NCBI GenBank assembly: GCA_029891345.1
Contig: CM057000.1
Location: 134,753,663-134,817,662, forward strand
From: Dryococelus australis
Lineage: Eukaryota; Arthropoda; Insecta; Phasmatodea; Phasmatidae
Direction: 5' to 3'
DNA length: 64,000 bases
Shown here: positions 12,150 to 23,807 of the stretch, piece by piece
Layout of the letters: each line of letters opens with the position of its first letter
Numbering within the stretch: position 1 is the first letter of the stretch
Notes under the pieces: model-generated
Seen by the model: the letters and a program-made list of their open reading frames with translations, nothing else
What the model was told of the DNA's origin: nothing
Database searches by the model: none
Program-made: the position numbers and the translations under genes

Positions 12150-12360
12150 GGGGCCGCGGTGGTGCAGTGGTTAGACTACCCGCCTCCCTCCCAGGCGAAC
12201 CGGGTTTGATTCCCAGCGGGTTTGTTCCCGGATTTTCGCATGTGGTAATCGTGCCGGATGATGCCACTTTCATTGCGGCGGTGGTCAATACTCACCTCGC
12301 TTCACCCACATCGGCTCTCAAGACCTCGCTGTTAAGTACCACCCAATTCTCTTTACTTAC
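12150..12360 (+). mobile_element. tRNA-derived SINE
   Basis: The head GGGGCCGCGGTGGTGCAGTGG contains an A-box-like element and is followed by a B-box-like GGTTTGATTCCC. The body has 'GGATTTTCGCATGTGG', 'GTGCCGGATGATGCC' and the family tail 'TCGGCTCTCAAGACCTCG'. Sequence is close to the 19.9-kb copy except in the middle. Confidence 0.85.
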
Positions 12361-13197
12361 TCTGAGTTGCTATTTTTATTATTTGTAATATTAAACTCGT
12401 GAATTCGATATGTAATCACGTAAAATCCATTTACATTAAAAACGCTACCACTGAAACTATTTCTGGTGTAAGTAGTGTAAGATTCGATTCGACAAGTATA
12501 CTCTCTATGCCAAGTGCAATATTCGACAGCAGCCATAGGCACTGAATGTTTCGAAGTATTTACAATTATAGGCCAGCAAGAAACATCACTATGTGGCTCC
12601 TGGGTGCAGAGAAAATCAACGCACATTGCTAGAAGATGAATCTGCAGCAAACTTGGAGCCAAAATTATGAAGACGAACTAGAGAAATAACTACAATCTTC
12701 AGCCCTGTTATACAAATTTCTCGTTATTATCGTGTATCTCAGCCGCTAGTAAAAAGGATATCGTCAGTTAAATTCGGGGCTCAAAAATCAGCTTGGCAAA
12801 TATTTTAACATGACGCATATAAAATTGAACGCATGGCTGATTAATTTCTTAAACTTCGTTGTCTACAATTAAAAAAAAAAAGGAAGGTAGATTAAAATCA
12901 ACGATTAATTTCCTTTCTGGTGGTTTCTGTATATTACCTATATATTTTTGTAAAACTTTCCGTGAATATTAACTTACGGAAAATTTTTACGCTGCAATAT
13001 ATGGCATGAAAGCAGCAGCAACAGAGGCGTCACCCCATGCGATTATCAGAAGATCAGGAAAATTAAGAGAACTGAGAGTTTTACAATGGGTTTTTAAATA
13101 TGGCGATAAATCGATCACGGAACAATATTTCTGAGATATTCCAGCAGCGACGTGGTAGAGCAAAATGTGGTAACGCATATCGCTTTTTCGACGATTT
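12361..13197. other. AT-rich spacer
   Basis: I see no gene, terminal repeat or recognisable repeat in this stretch; open frames are short and overlap each other. Confidence 0.3.
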
Positions 13198-14312
13198 GCA
13201 ATGTTGGTGATTTACGTTGTTGGCGATATGCGATGTTGGTGATATGAGATGTTAACGATAAACTATGTTGGCGATAAGCGATGTTTGCGATTTGAGATGT
13301 TGGCGTTTTGAGATGTTGGCGATTCGCGATGATAACGATTTGCTATGTTGGCGATATGCGTTTTTGGCGATATGCGCTGTTGGCGATGTGCGTTATTGAC
13401 GATGTGCGATGTTGGCGATGTGCGATGTTGGCGATACACGATGTTGGCGATAAGTATGTTGGCGATAAGCTATGTTGGCTATATGCGTTGTTGGCGATAA
13501 GCTATGTTGGCTATATACGTTGTTGGCGATATGCATTGTTAGTGATATACGATGTTGGCGGTAAGCTATGTTGGCGATAAGCTATGTTGACGATAAACTG
13601 TGTTGGCGATATGCATTGTTGGCGATGTGCAATGTTGGCGATGTGGGCTGTTGGCGATGTGGGCTGTTGGCGATGTGGGCTGTTGGCAATGTGCGATGTT
13701 TGCGATGTGCGAAGTTGGTGATGTGCAATATTAGCGATGTGCGATGTTGGCGATATGATATGTAGGCGTTATGCGTTGTTGGCGATATACGATGTTGGCC
13801 ATATGCGTTGTTGGCAATATGCGATGCTGGCGATAAGCGATGTTGGCGATATGTCATGCTGCCGATGTGTAATGTTGGCGATGTGCGATGTTTGCGATGT
13901 GCGAAGATGGTAATGTGCGATATTAGCGATGTGCGCTATTGGCGATGTGCGATGTTGGCGATATATGTTGGTGTTATGCGTTGCTGGCGATATACGATGT
14001 TGGCCATATGCGTTGTTGGCAATATGCGATGCTGGCGATAAGCGATGTTGGCGATATGTCATGCTGCCGATGTGTAATGTTGGCGATGTGCGATGTTTGC
14101 GATGTGCGCAGATGGTGATGTGCGATATTAGCGATGTGCGCTATTGGCGATGTGCGATGTTGGCGATATATGTAGGTGTTATGAGTTGCTGGCGATATAC
14201 GATGTTGGCCATATGCGTTGTTGGCAATGTGCGGTGCTGACGATAAGCGAAGTTGGTGATATGCGATTTTGGCGACATGCGATGTTGGCGATGTGCCTTG
14301 TTGGTAGTTCTT
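13198..14312 (+). repeat. Minisatellite of 16-bp units
   Basis: About 1.1 kb is built from variants of GATGTTGGCGATATGC / GATGTTGGCGATGTGC, roughly 70 units. Because 16 is not a multiple of three, all frames cycle through the same 48-bp codon period, producing long cysteine- and tryptophan-rich open frames on both strands (for example the 90-135 codon frames here). These frames are by-products of the repeat and not genes. Confidence 0.95.
13791..14312 (+). repeat. 205-bp higher-order repeat within the minisatellite
   Basis: The segment starting GATGTTGGCCATATGCG occurs at 13791, 13996 and 14201, exactly 205 bp apart, with almost the same series of variant units each time (for example GTCATGCTGCCGATGTG at the same offset). 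The third copy is partial. Since 205 is not a multiple of 16, a shortened unit is fixed in the higher-order block. Confidence 0.85.
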
Positions 14313-14930
14313 TCGGTATCAATGTGAAAGTTATTTAAGACATATGGCCATCTATTCTCAGTACTCTCTTGGAACGATATATTGCACCGATACCGATATT
14401 GTAACTGTGTATGTCGCACAGCGGTATAAGGTACACGGACGAAGTGACGACGTGTAGTACCCAAGTACACGGGCATCGGCGATGTCGCTCCCGTGGGAGC
14501 CGTACATTCAAGCCAAGCAAGCAGCAGCCAGGGGTCGGAGGTGACCAACCTCCCGGCGTGATATTACGACCTGGATGGCGGGCGCAATCTCTCTTCCTGT
14601 CGACGCGATAATGAACACGTCCTACCCCGGCAGCGACGGCGGTGTCAATTAGCGACACCCCCGCGCGACCAGACTAATGTCTGACGGCTGACAAGAGCAC
14701 GTCAATTAAAACGCCCTTCCGCGTGGCTCGTCTTCTTGTCTACGCGCTGATATCAAAGTCGCGGCGCGGAAGTCGGGGGATGACAAGTGCTGCGTCGAAC
14801 CTCCCACGACGAGCCACGCCTTCCATTATTTTCCTGCTAGGCGTATCTTGATTATCAAGCAGATGTTGAACTTACATCACAGTCCTCGTATTCATCGCTC
14901 TGCCTCACTTCTCTCTGACGAGTATTTTGA
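14313..14930. other. GC-rich stretch without recognised gene
   Basis: From about 14400 to 14860 the sequence is rich in CpG. The longest frame (minus, 14335-14658) shows no domain I recognise. It could be a repeat or an unrelated GC-rich patch; I see nothing diagnostic. Confidence 0.25.
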
Positions 14931-15520
14931 TATAGGCTGTTCACGGAAAACTGTGCACTTTTGAAAGCCCTGCATAAAAGCTACTTTTATACACTGTTCA
15001 CGGTAGAGCGAGTACATTAAAAATAAATATTGCTAAGTAAGTAATAAACACAGTGGCTATATTCCTCCGCACTCGAAAGTTAACGTCTAAGGATAAAATA
15101 AAATATATTTTTTGGATATTATTCCGAATGAGATGGCTTTCAAAAGTGCTCACTTTACCGTGAACAGCCTATATGCACATAGTATATTCTTTCATCGTGA
15201 GTGAAATTAACATTTCCACGGTCCTAGTCACTTTATTTAAGCGCCGGCCAAGTGAAACTGTGTATTTATTTGAAAATTTAATATTTCACAAATTTCATAA
15301 TTCTTACGCAAATATGAATTAAAATGTAGAATCAGAATAAATAATTTTTTCTGTCTTCAGAAGTTTACCAAATTTTTTAACTTTCACGTTAAGATGTGGA
15401 ACTACTTTCCTTCGGTATTTGCCAATTCGACTGCGTGCATGTCAGTCAGTATGCCGGTAGGGGCAGTGACATTTTTCAAAAGTTTATTTCAAAAGTGCTC
15501 AATTAAATGTGAACAGCCTG
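14931..15520 (+). mobile_element. MITE-A long form, interrupted
   Basis: Starts TATAGGCTGTTCACGG with 'GAAAGCCCTGC' and 'GCTACTTTTATACACTG', is interrupted near 14995, and resumes at about 15174 with 'ATTCTTTC..GTGAAATTAACATTTCC', 'CACTTTATTTAAGCGCCGG' and 'AAGTGAAACTGTG'. It ends 'TTTCAAAAGTGCTCAAT..GTGAACAGCC'. Order of segments equals that of the uninterrupted copy at 38681-39073. Confidence 0.7.
14994..15173 (+). mobile_element. MITE-A short form nested in long form
   Basis: 'TGTTCACGGTAGAGCGAGTAC' starts a short-form copy with a deleted left interior. The rest ('AAATATTGCTAAGTAAGTAATAAACACAGTG', 'GTTAACGTCTAAG') matches the copy at 22233-22472, and it ends CACTTTACCGTGAACAGCCTATA. The flanks on both sides belong to one long-form copy, so this inserted later. 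Confidence 0.6.
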
Positions 15521-16818
15521 CAACCTACATTTAAAAATTGTTTTTACCAAATTGGCTATTTATGCGATACTGGTGGATATCCGTCAGTTAGTGATCTGCT
15601 TCATACTATATGAGTTAAAAGCAAAATCTCAGAATTTTGGACTGTCTAAAAAACGAGTACTCCAAACCCACCCAAATGAACATGCCAAAGATCAATGCGA
15701 TCACAAATACGTCAAGAATTAAAACAAAGCACCATAAATCCAACTCCGAACTGATAGAAAATGACTTACGAACAAGGGGCTTAGTCATCTCGCTGATGGT
15801 CCAGACACCGATACAAAATCACGTCATATCGGCCATTTTCTTTAACGGGAATATTTCTTGTGCAGGGAGTGAGGTGCTAGATTCAAATGACTGTAAAGGT
15901 GCTTTCACACATCCATCTAAGCTTGTTAAGGAAATCATGTGTCCTGCTTAGTGGTCGCATTATCATTAGCGGAGATTCCGTTATTAGTGGAAACTGCAAA
16001 CCCTTAATATTATTACGTGCAAATAGTTCACGAGGTTCTGTTTTGTTTCACTTGTTAGTTACAGTGAAATATATTGTGAGCTAGTTTTATCACTTTCAGT
16101 ACTACACTCGAGTGTGGGTCAGGAAAAATTTGTTCGACTATTTCCCTCCACACACGGGGGGGGGGGGGGGGAACTGTTTCGGATGTACTTGAATCAATTT
16201 CTTAATTTATAAGGATTTTAAAAAGGAACTAATGCAACGTAAACAATGATCTTCGTAAATAATTGACACAATTTTATATAGTTACTGAAATGAACACGAT
16301 GGGTTGTACATCCCATTGGTTCACAGCCGACCAGCACGGAAAGACTCGTGTCCTTTTGACTAATAGAATGGCGTCAAGTGACGATAGGGAGCAATAGCTC
16401 ACGGTATCCCTGCAGTAATGGCATGTCTAGCATGTCTTGAAAACTGGGCGGACTCGAGGTGGCGGGGTTTGGCTCCAAGTTGGAGAAGACCCAGTGCAGA
16501 CCCGTCACCCTGAGAAGATTCGAAGCAGCGAGCAGCGTACAGCTGCGGCACCGGAATTGGCCACGGCACCAAGTATGGTGCACCCAGTTGAATCAGGGGG
16601 TGCATCTCAGTGCGAAGGTCTGAGAGCCATGTGAAAGGAAGATAAAGGCGCGCGCGGGTGCCACACTCATGGGTTCGGGGTGCGGCCAACTGTTGTTTTA
16701 TTCCGAGACACTCCGTGGTGATCGGGCGTATCTCGATCCCTCTGCCCATTGGGGGACCGACACCATAAATAAGTATCGTAACCGACTGGTGTTTGGGTGA
16801 CGTAAAACAGCATCCTTT
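15521..16818. other. Stretch without recognised gene
   Basis: AT-rich to about 16320, then GC-richer to about 16760. A run of 16 G lies at 16156-16171. Frames of up to 143 codons (minus, 16399-16830) have no recognisable domain and lie in the GC-rich part, where long chance frames are expected. Confidence 0.3.
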
Positions 16819-17475
16819 TGAAGTGAGCACGTCTTTAAATTTGCTACCATAGAGGGAGGCAATCCAGAAAATCCGATGATAATAAAATCGGGGGAGTAAA
16901 GTTTGGCTTTACTGCTCCGAATCTATCTACTACATTCAAAATTCAATTAAACCACTCAATTGCCAAAGGATCTAAAGAATATGTTACGTTGAGTGAGGAC
17001 TGCGAAGCATCGTGCGCGGCGGGTAAAACAGGGGAGGGGGAGGGGTGGAGGCGCCACAATCTTGAGTTCGTTTCGCCGCGTCTCATTATTTCCGCGCAGT
17101 ATAACTTTTGACTAGGAGAAGCTGCGACGCTCGTGTAAGTTTCAATCCACAGATTTCGTCAAGATCAATCGATCGCGTGTATAAACAAATTTGTGTGGCG
17201 TGGTTATGGTGAAATTGTATGAGTTTAATGCAAAAAATTAAGACAATGTCGGCCTCCTACGCGTCAAAAAGCCAAGTAGAAATATGGAAATCGTACAGGG
17301 TTGGAAAGAGTATCTCAAAAGCAATCCAGTGATATCCATAAAACCCCATATGATCGAGTGAAGCGGTGCTGGGAACGTAAAAAAAAAATCATCAAGGCGT
17401 TCGAGCGCGTCAACGTATATGGATTCACGGAAAACAAATGGGGGTGTGCCCAACACAGCCACATCACATTTTTTC
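16819..17475 (+). repeat. Dispersed repeat B, copy 1
   Basis: About 650 bp match 32206-32845 in the same order: 'GTGAGCACGTCTTTAAATTTGC', 'GGAAATCCAGAAAATCCGATG', 'GAGTTCGTTTCGCCGCGTCTC', 'CAAAAGCAATCCAGTGATATCC', 'GTGCCCAACACAGCC'. Both have a G-rich insert of different length in the middle. No frame is conserved between copies, and I see no terminal repeats, so the class is unknown. Confidence 0.75.
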
Positions 17476-18693
17476 ATTCAGTACATATGTAGTTTCGAAT
17501 TTAACTTCCATACAAAACAGGTAGAATTATTGAAATTTTTAAGAGGGAAGTCTACTGTGGCCCACTCTCATTTCGTGACTATTTAACCGGCCAAAATTGA
17601 TATTTTGCTGTGAAATAATTTGTTTTAGTGTGCATAACAGTTCTTGATGGGTGGCGACTCTACGAACAGAGGGTGGTTCGTTTCCGAGAACTTCTGAGTA
17701 GGGAAAAATGCACGTCGCACAGCGGTGTCGTGTAAGGGTTCCGCGCAACTCGCTCTCAGAATTTCCCGGTAATGAAAGAAATCACTGCCGCCATAATACC
17801 AATTGTCGGGGAATTGGGTTAACCATTGTCTGAAAGAGCTCCGGCTCCCTCCCGTCCCTCTCCACACTGTTTCCTTTTATGTCCTTCCGGGCTCCTTCGC
17901 GATGGCCGAGGAGCGTTTCAGGCCGGTCGGTCCCGCCACCACTTCTCGATGCGTCCCTCCCCCGTTCTAACGTTCCCGGTTTTTACGTTTGCTCGCCTTC
18001 CCCCGACCCCATGAAAGGCGGATTCAATTGTCTGAACTCTCGCCGGAGGAATTGTTAAAGCGTTTTCTCATTTCTGGACCCTCCGTGGGTCGTTCTGTGC
18101 CACGCGTGACTAGGGGTCCCGGCAAGGTAAGTCGCGCTCGTTTCCAACTTGACTCCGCCGAGTGTGTTTTGCAGTCCTGACCCCTACGTCCCCAAAATGC
18201 TCTAACTTCCACTACCCGCTCCTTCCATCCGGGGCTTACAACCGCCAACCGCAGTTCTCACCCGAGCACACCTTTCGCAGACTCGTTCAGAATACCACCG
18301 CATTCTCGCTTTCGCCCGATTGCCCCCACCGCCGCTCATTGCTCAGAGGAAGAAACCAGACATTTCTTTAAGAATTCCTGGGAGATGCTTCCTGTGCTTG
18401 GAAGAGGTATAACGAATTCAGCTCCATTTGTAAGGTTTTCGCTTTTATTTACGCTTCGCTTACATTTGGATCATCTAGCAGATATAAAAGTCGTTTGCAT
18501 ATTTTTGGCGGGTGTTGCTGGTTTTTCCACGTCTTCACTATCTAACTTCTCCAATATATTCTGCTATGTCCTTTCTAGGAAGTAAAATTTATTTTCTATT
18601 AGCCTCATTTTACCAAATTAAAAAAATAGATTTTTAACCTATGTGTAAGGTAAAGAATTACGCTTCTTTTTTAGAAAATAAAATAGATATGAC
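17476..18693. other. GC-rich stretch 17690-18370, AT-rich flanks
   Basis: No gene is recognised. A perfect splice-donor-like CAAG/GTAAGT lies at about 18125, but no plausible exon frame is attached to it. Composition shift and abrupt edges suggest a repeat or an unrelated GC-rich segment. Confidence 0.25.
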
Positions 18694-18914
18694 TAAGCCG
18701 TTCACGGTAAAGTGAGCACGTTTGAAAGCTCTCTCGTTTGGAATAATAGTCAGTAAATAATTTTCTTTTTTTAACTTTAGACGTTAACTTCCAAGTGCGG
18801 TGGAATATACGCATTTACACGGCATTGCTTATTTAAAGAGGCGATTAAATGATCAAGTATAGCTGAAAGGAAAAATAACTAGGCCCTCAAAAGTGCTCAC
18901 TTTAGCGTGAACAG

Positions 18915-18920
<6 letters not shown>
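18694..18920 (-). mobile_element. MITE-A short form
   Basis: Inverted ends 'CCGTTCACGGTAAAGTGAGCAC' and 'GTGCTCACTTTAGCGTGAACAG' enclose a ~180-bp interior in reverse order to the 22233 copy ('GACGTTAACTTCCAAGTGCGG', 'GGAATATACGC'). The right end runs straight into an AT microsatellite, perhaps seeded by the terminal TATA. Confidence 0.85.

Positions 18921-19006
<86 letters not shown>
18918..19006. repeat. (TA)n microsatellite
   Basis: About 44 uninterrupted TA units start inside the terminal TATA of the neighbouring MITE. Confidence 0.95.
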
Positions 19007-19008
<2 letters not shown>

Positions 19009-19410
19009 ATCAGCTACATCTTCTTAATGTTTTAATTCCTCTCAATTTCAGTCAGCTACTAAAATATGACTGTTGCATTCGAAACCACCTGCCTGTGAGA
19101 ATATAAATTCTTCATAAAATATAATTATGCTTAAAAATATTCTTAAACGTAGCTCTTACAGTGAACCACAAAAGGAGAGTCTGACACACTTATAACACGA
19201 CCGAAACTATTCGTTAAAGAGTACACTCTCTTCAGCACTTGGGATTCATCCACGGGACATGGCAATCAGTACGCTAGCATGTGTATTCCGTAAGCCATCA
19301 TGTAACTTAGTAACCCGCGGATTTGACTCGAAGGATGTGACAACTTACGTAAATAAATATTTCATTTCCTTCATCCTTACTTATTAGTTATTTTTGCTGA
19401 ACTTGTTATA

Positions 19411-19526
19411 TTGGGATGTTTATACCATTATAAAGCATTCATAAATGAACTAACAATAAGTGTTAATTTGGGATGTATATACCATTGTAAAGCATTCATA
19501 AATGAACTAACAATAAGTGTTAATGT
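19411..19526 (+). repeat. 57-bp tandem duplication
   Basis: 'GGGATGT.TATACCATT.TAAAGCATTC' through 'AACAATAAGTGTTAAT' occurs twice, starting at 19413 and 19470, with only a few differences. It is a recent local duplication. Confidence 0.9.
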
Positions 19527-19869
19527 CCTGATTGACACAGAAACGTGAAGAATTTTTTTGAGTTGTGCATTTGAATGAAGGCATTCAAATAAGTGGTCTA
19601 GAAAATGTCAAGTCATCAAAATATTTGGTTAACAGACTATCTTATTTTGGACCAACAGAGATGTTTTATTTCTTCAAGTGTGTATTTGGTTAGATGGATC
19701 ACATTAATTCTGTTACTTTTTAAGTTTGATTACCTTGGCAAAATATATTGTTGGGACTACTAAAACAAATATTTTGTTAGCTCAAACAAACATTTCTCTC
19801 TCAGTGGCGCATGGTGAAGTGTTGCAAGGGAAGCTGGCGTTGGCTCTGTGCTGTACCCTGTTGTTTACC
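19527..19869. other. AT-rich spacer
   Basis: Nothing recognisable is seen between the 57-bp duplication and the SINE. Confidence 0.3.
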
Positions 19870-20130
19870 GGGGCCACGGTGGCTGAGCGGTTAGCCGGAT
19901 CGTCTCCCACCAAGGCGATCCGTGTTCAATCCCCGGCCGGGCGACTCCGGATTATCGCATGTGAGAATAGTGCCGGACGATGCTGTTGGTCGGCGGGTTT
20001 TCTCGGGGATCACCCGTTCCCCCCGCCCATTCATTCTGGCGCTGCTCTCATACCGCCTTCAATCACCCTCTTCGGCTCTCAAGACCTCGATGTTAAGAGC
20101 CGTCCAAATCTCTTCGCTCACTATAGCTTG
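19870..20130 (+). mobile_element. tRNA-derived SINE, well preserved
   Basis: Head GGGGCCACGGTGGCTGAGCGG with A box, B box GTTCAATCCCCGG, then 'GGATTATCGCATGTGAGAAT', 'GTCGGCGGGTTTTCTCGGGG' and tail 'TCGGCTCTCAAGACCTCG', 'GTTAAGAGCCGTCCAAATCTC'. The 144-codon open frame over it is a by-product. This is the best reference copy of the family in the window. Confidence 0.9.
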
Positions 20131-20349
20131 CTAGTTTACACTTCCACCACCACAACGTAGCTAAGCAGCTGACGCCACATGACGTGTGTAACGGGGTCCC
20201 TTGCCGCTCGTTTGTGAGTGAGTGGTCGGAATACATTCAGTTTCCCCTAGGTCACCAGCTCCTCCTGCACCGGCTTACTTTGAAAAACTTCACCACACGC
20301 CACTGCTCTCAGTGTATATCGCTAGCGATGCCATACTGTCTGTCATCGA

Positions 20350-20775
20350 AATAGGCTGTGCACGCCAAAATGAACACTTTTGAAAGCCCTGCTTACGATC
20401 TACTTGTACGCGCCTTGTGTGTTCTTTCGCCTTATGTAAAATGATCACTGCCATGGGCCTTATCACTTTATTCATGCGTCAGCCAGGCGAAATTCTGAAA
20501 TTATTAGAAAAGTAAATCTGTTACGATTCTGGTTATTTTTATACTTTGATGCATGAAAAAAAAAACCTCAAGCAAAAGAAATAATTTCGGTCACCACAAA
20601 TCGTTACCTATCAACTTTTATTCGACGTTAAGAATTGGAACTACTTTCAATCCATCACTACCAACTTTACTGGGCGCATGTCACTCGGTGCGCCCTTTAA
20701 AATGTATGCAAGCAGGTGCAGTGACTTTTCCCAAAGTTAATTTAAAAAGAGCTCACTTTATCGTGAGCAGTATTT
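20350..20775 (+). mobile_element. MITE-A long form
   Basis: Begins ATAGGCTGTGCACGCC..'GAAAGCCCTGC', contains 'GATGCATGAAAAA' and 'TTATTCGACGTTAAG', 'CTTTACTGGGCGCATG', and ends 'AGCTCACTTTATCGTGAGCAG'. Length about 425 bp equals the other long forms. Confidence 0.85.
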
Positions 20776-21237
20776 AGCAGAAATTCATAAAATGTAGTGA
20801 CATATTTTGCAAGATAAGAAAAGGCATATTACAATAAAAAAAACTGTAATAACAAAACTGAACACAAAAATGAAACACTGTAAATTCAGTTCCCTAACCT
20901 TCGCACCGCTCTTGCCAGTGTGCGATCTCTGGACTGGCGGGCTCGCCCGCCGCAGACTTTCTCTGCGGCTAAGGCATGCGAATCATTCATCAATGCCAGT
21001 GGCTTCTTCTCTGCTCTTTGGACCCAGACGGAGGGCAATTCTACCTAACCCGAGGGAATAATAGAAAAGAATAATGGCTTGGCGGTCGGGATAGATCTTT
21101 GGAAGTCGTGGACGTGACAGCAGACTAGAGAGCTTGACTAGCTAGCATCTATAGATGCGGAACGCTCTCGCTTTTATACCGCATCGCCAATGTTCCATGG
21201 GTTTGCTTCTATTCCTCTCCGATATATGTTACTACTT
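20776..21237. other. Spacer between two MITE-A copies
   Basis: Partly GC-rich (about 20900-21190), with no recognisable gene or repeat; the 84-codon frame at 20807-21061 shows no domain. Confidence 0.25.
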
Positions 21238-21666
21238 AAAGGATGTTCGCGTTAAAATGAGCACTTTTGAAAGCCCTGCTTAAGATATACTTCTATGCCC
21301 GTTGTATATTGTTTAGCCTTAAGTAATATTAATATTGCTATGGGCCTCATCACTTTATTCACGCGTCAGTCAAGTGAAACAGCGAAATTAATTGAAAAGT
21401 AAACATTTCGAAAATCTGCTAATTTATACGCTTCGATCCATAAAAAAAAAAAACAGAAAGAGAAAGAAATAATTTAAATTATCACAAATTGTTACCTAAC
21501 ATTTTTAATTCGACGTTAATATATGGAACTACTTACTATCCGGCATTACCAACTTTATTGGGTGCATGCCACTCAGTGCGCCTGTTAAAATATATTCAGG
21601 TGGCGGCGGGCAACTTTTTTCTATTGTTGATTTCAAAAGTGCTCGCTTGATGGTGAACCGCCTTTA
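21238..21666 (+). mobile_element. MITE-A long form
   Basis: 'AAAGGATGTTCGCGTTAAAATG' start, 'TGAAAGCCCTGCTTAAGATATAC', 'CAAGTGAAACAGCGAAATTA', 'TTTAATTCGACGTTAA', and end 'TTTCAAAAGTGCTCGCTTG'. Same orientation as the preceding copy and separated from it by ~460 bp. Confidence 0.85.
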
Positions 21667-21687
21667 AATGCTACTTATCAGTTATAT

Positions 21688-21860
21688 ACAGAGACCCGAG
21701 AATTTCGCGAGTTTGTTAGTCACGCCCCGGTCGACTTTCGACCAATAGAGGAAACAAGGACAGAAACCCGTACTGCCTGGTCAGGGATTAAACTTGGGCG
21801 ACAGCCAATGAACAACTAACTGAGACTCAAGTTTACAAAGGACTGTGCAGTCCAGCTTGT
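21688..21860 (+). mobile_element. hAT-type MITE fragment
   Basis: Starts ACAGAGACCCGAGAATTTCGCGAG, like the other GAGACC-type termini, and contains 'CACGCCCCGGTCGACTTTCGACCAATA', related to the interior of the copies at 8.0 and 35.8 kb. The right terminus is not identifiable. Confidence 0.5.
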
Positions 21861-22232
21861 TGCCATATGTATCCGCCAAATACATATGTTACTACATTTG
21901 CGAGCGTGGAGGTAACCCACATGATATAAAGCTGAATGCACGAATCACATATTATTATATATCGGTTAACTGGTTTAACGTTATCAATTGAGGAGTATTT
22001 TCGTTATAAATGTACAAATTTTTTTATTCTTATTTAAAATTCTTTGTTGGCACGTATGTTGTGTCATATTCAAACGACTTTGGGTTACGTAATATTTACA
22101 AAATTATTTTAGAACAAAAAAAAAACTTTTGTAAAAAATTGTTTAAAAAGTATTACATAGGCCTACCATCCCCTAATTAACGGTGAGGTTCGAGATACAA
22201 ATAACATTATGCAACGTGACTTCAAACTTTAC

Positions 22233-22472
22233 TATAGGCTGTTTACGCTAAAGTGAACACTTTTGAGGCCCTAGTTACTTTTCCCTTCTAGATATTTTTT
22301 ATGCTTTAAACACCTTTTGATATAAGTATTACCATGTAAGTAATAAATACATTGTGTATATTCCACCGCACTCGGAAGTTAATGTCTAAGCACAAAATAA
22401 AATATTTTAACTGACTATTATTCCAAAAGAGAGGGCTTTCAATAGTGCTCGCTTTATTGTGAATAGCCTAAA
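22233..22472 (+). mobile_element. MITE-A short form
   Basis: TATAGGCTGTTTACGCTAAAG start and 'GCTTTATTGTGAATAGCCTA' end enclose a ~190-bp interior with 'TAAGTAATAAATACATTGTG' and 'CACTCGGAAGTTAATGTC'. About 240 bp in all. Confidence 0.85.
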
Positions 22473-23807
22473 CCCATAGTTATATTAAGGAATTATTTTT
22501 TTTATAGTGTGGGCTAGTGAAGAGATTAATGTCTCAGTTAATGGCATTACAAGTCGAAAGTAGGCTAATTACTTCTGTTGGAAAATCTTGTTTTCCTGCA
22601 AAGTTTGGCCAACTCTGTAATCGCTAATGTGAAGGCCTCCTAGTCCCAAGCAAATAAAGCCAAGACCATGTGTTTAGCAATAAGTGCGGTTATTTAACTG
22701 AGAGAATTTTTGAAAACAGCGTCTCGCGAACTTATCTGTGACTTAGGCCCTGTATGCCGACGTAGCGCTGTATTTATAATTTAAGCAAATGCATTATCTT
22801 ACAAGGTGACAATAACTGAAGACAATGTAAGTTACTGCAGTTTGTTACGAACGCATAAATTACGCGTTTCGACATCAATGGCAGACTTACATTAAATTAC
22901 ACTGGCATATAACTTACCTTTACACAAATGTTTACTGCGCTGGCGTTCATAACAGTTTTCTTTTATTAAAAGTAAATACAATATTTTAGTCGTCTTAGAA
23001 GCCTAGTATCACAACTTAAAGAGATTCAACCTAATTAATAAATATATGTATATCGTATATTTGACAAAATAACATATTTTTATAGTTCTTTTCTGTGCAT
23101 CATCATTGCTATAGTAAATCGTTTCTACATTCTCTCATCCTCCTGAAAATATATATTAATTTTAGTTTTGTTGTGTAACTTTTTAAAACCGATTGGTGTT
23201 TACGTTATTTATAGATATGTCAACACTATTTTTAACAAGACTAAGTATTCAATTCATGTTACGACATGAATCAATAATCACTGCGCTTTTTACAAGCTTG
23301 TATTTAACTTGCCTTGTTAATTAGTTGGTTAGTTTGTACGTTTGGGTGAAATCTTGCAAGTCGATTTTAAACCACTTCCCGTTATCCAATTGAGCTGAAA
23401 TTTCGCATCCACGTCTAGTTCCCACGACAACACAATGTGAAGGTACAACTGAGATGATCTGATGATGGAGCCGGAAGGTGGCCATAGGAACTCTACTACT
23501 ACATGCAGTAAACATCGTATCGAGTTTGTTTTACAGAATCGAGGAATAGTAAAATTGATATTAGAAGTGTTACTGTTGTGTACGTGCCCTGTTTTGTAGC
23601 GGTAAGTGGCTCTGAAAACTATTATTATAGTTTGCTCCTACAGTATGTCCCATATCGGAATGAAAGCGAACTACTGGCCAATCACGATACATCATGGGCA
23701 TCTTTCTTATCATGGGAAAGCCATCTTCGCGATACAAACACATGGTTGGAGACTAAAAAGTGAAAAATAAAATAAATGTAAAAAACTTTTAAAACCAACC
23801 TCTTTTT
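22473..23807. other. AT-rich spacer without recognised features
   Basis: No gene, terminal repeats or dispersed repeat were recognised here. Confidence 0.3.

Noticed and set aside
12150..12225. Possible tRNA gene
   Set aside because: A and B boxes are present but the acceptor and anticodon stems do not pair, and the SINE body follows directly. The same holds for the heads at 19870, 46446, 61768 and 63881.
13308..14548. Long open frames rich in Cys, Trp, Arg and His on both strands
   Set aside because: They are produced by the 16-bp minisatellite, whose period keeps every frame open.
16399..16830. 143-codon minus-strand frame
   Set aside because: It lies in a GC-rich patch, overlaps other frames and shows no domain.
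18110..18135. Splice donor CAAG/GTAAGT as evidence of a host exon
   Set aside because: No coding frame with sensible composition ends there, and such sites occur by chance.
19726..20160. 144-codon plus-strand frame
   Set aside because: It covers a tRNA-derived SINE; similar frames appear over the other SINE copies.
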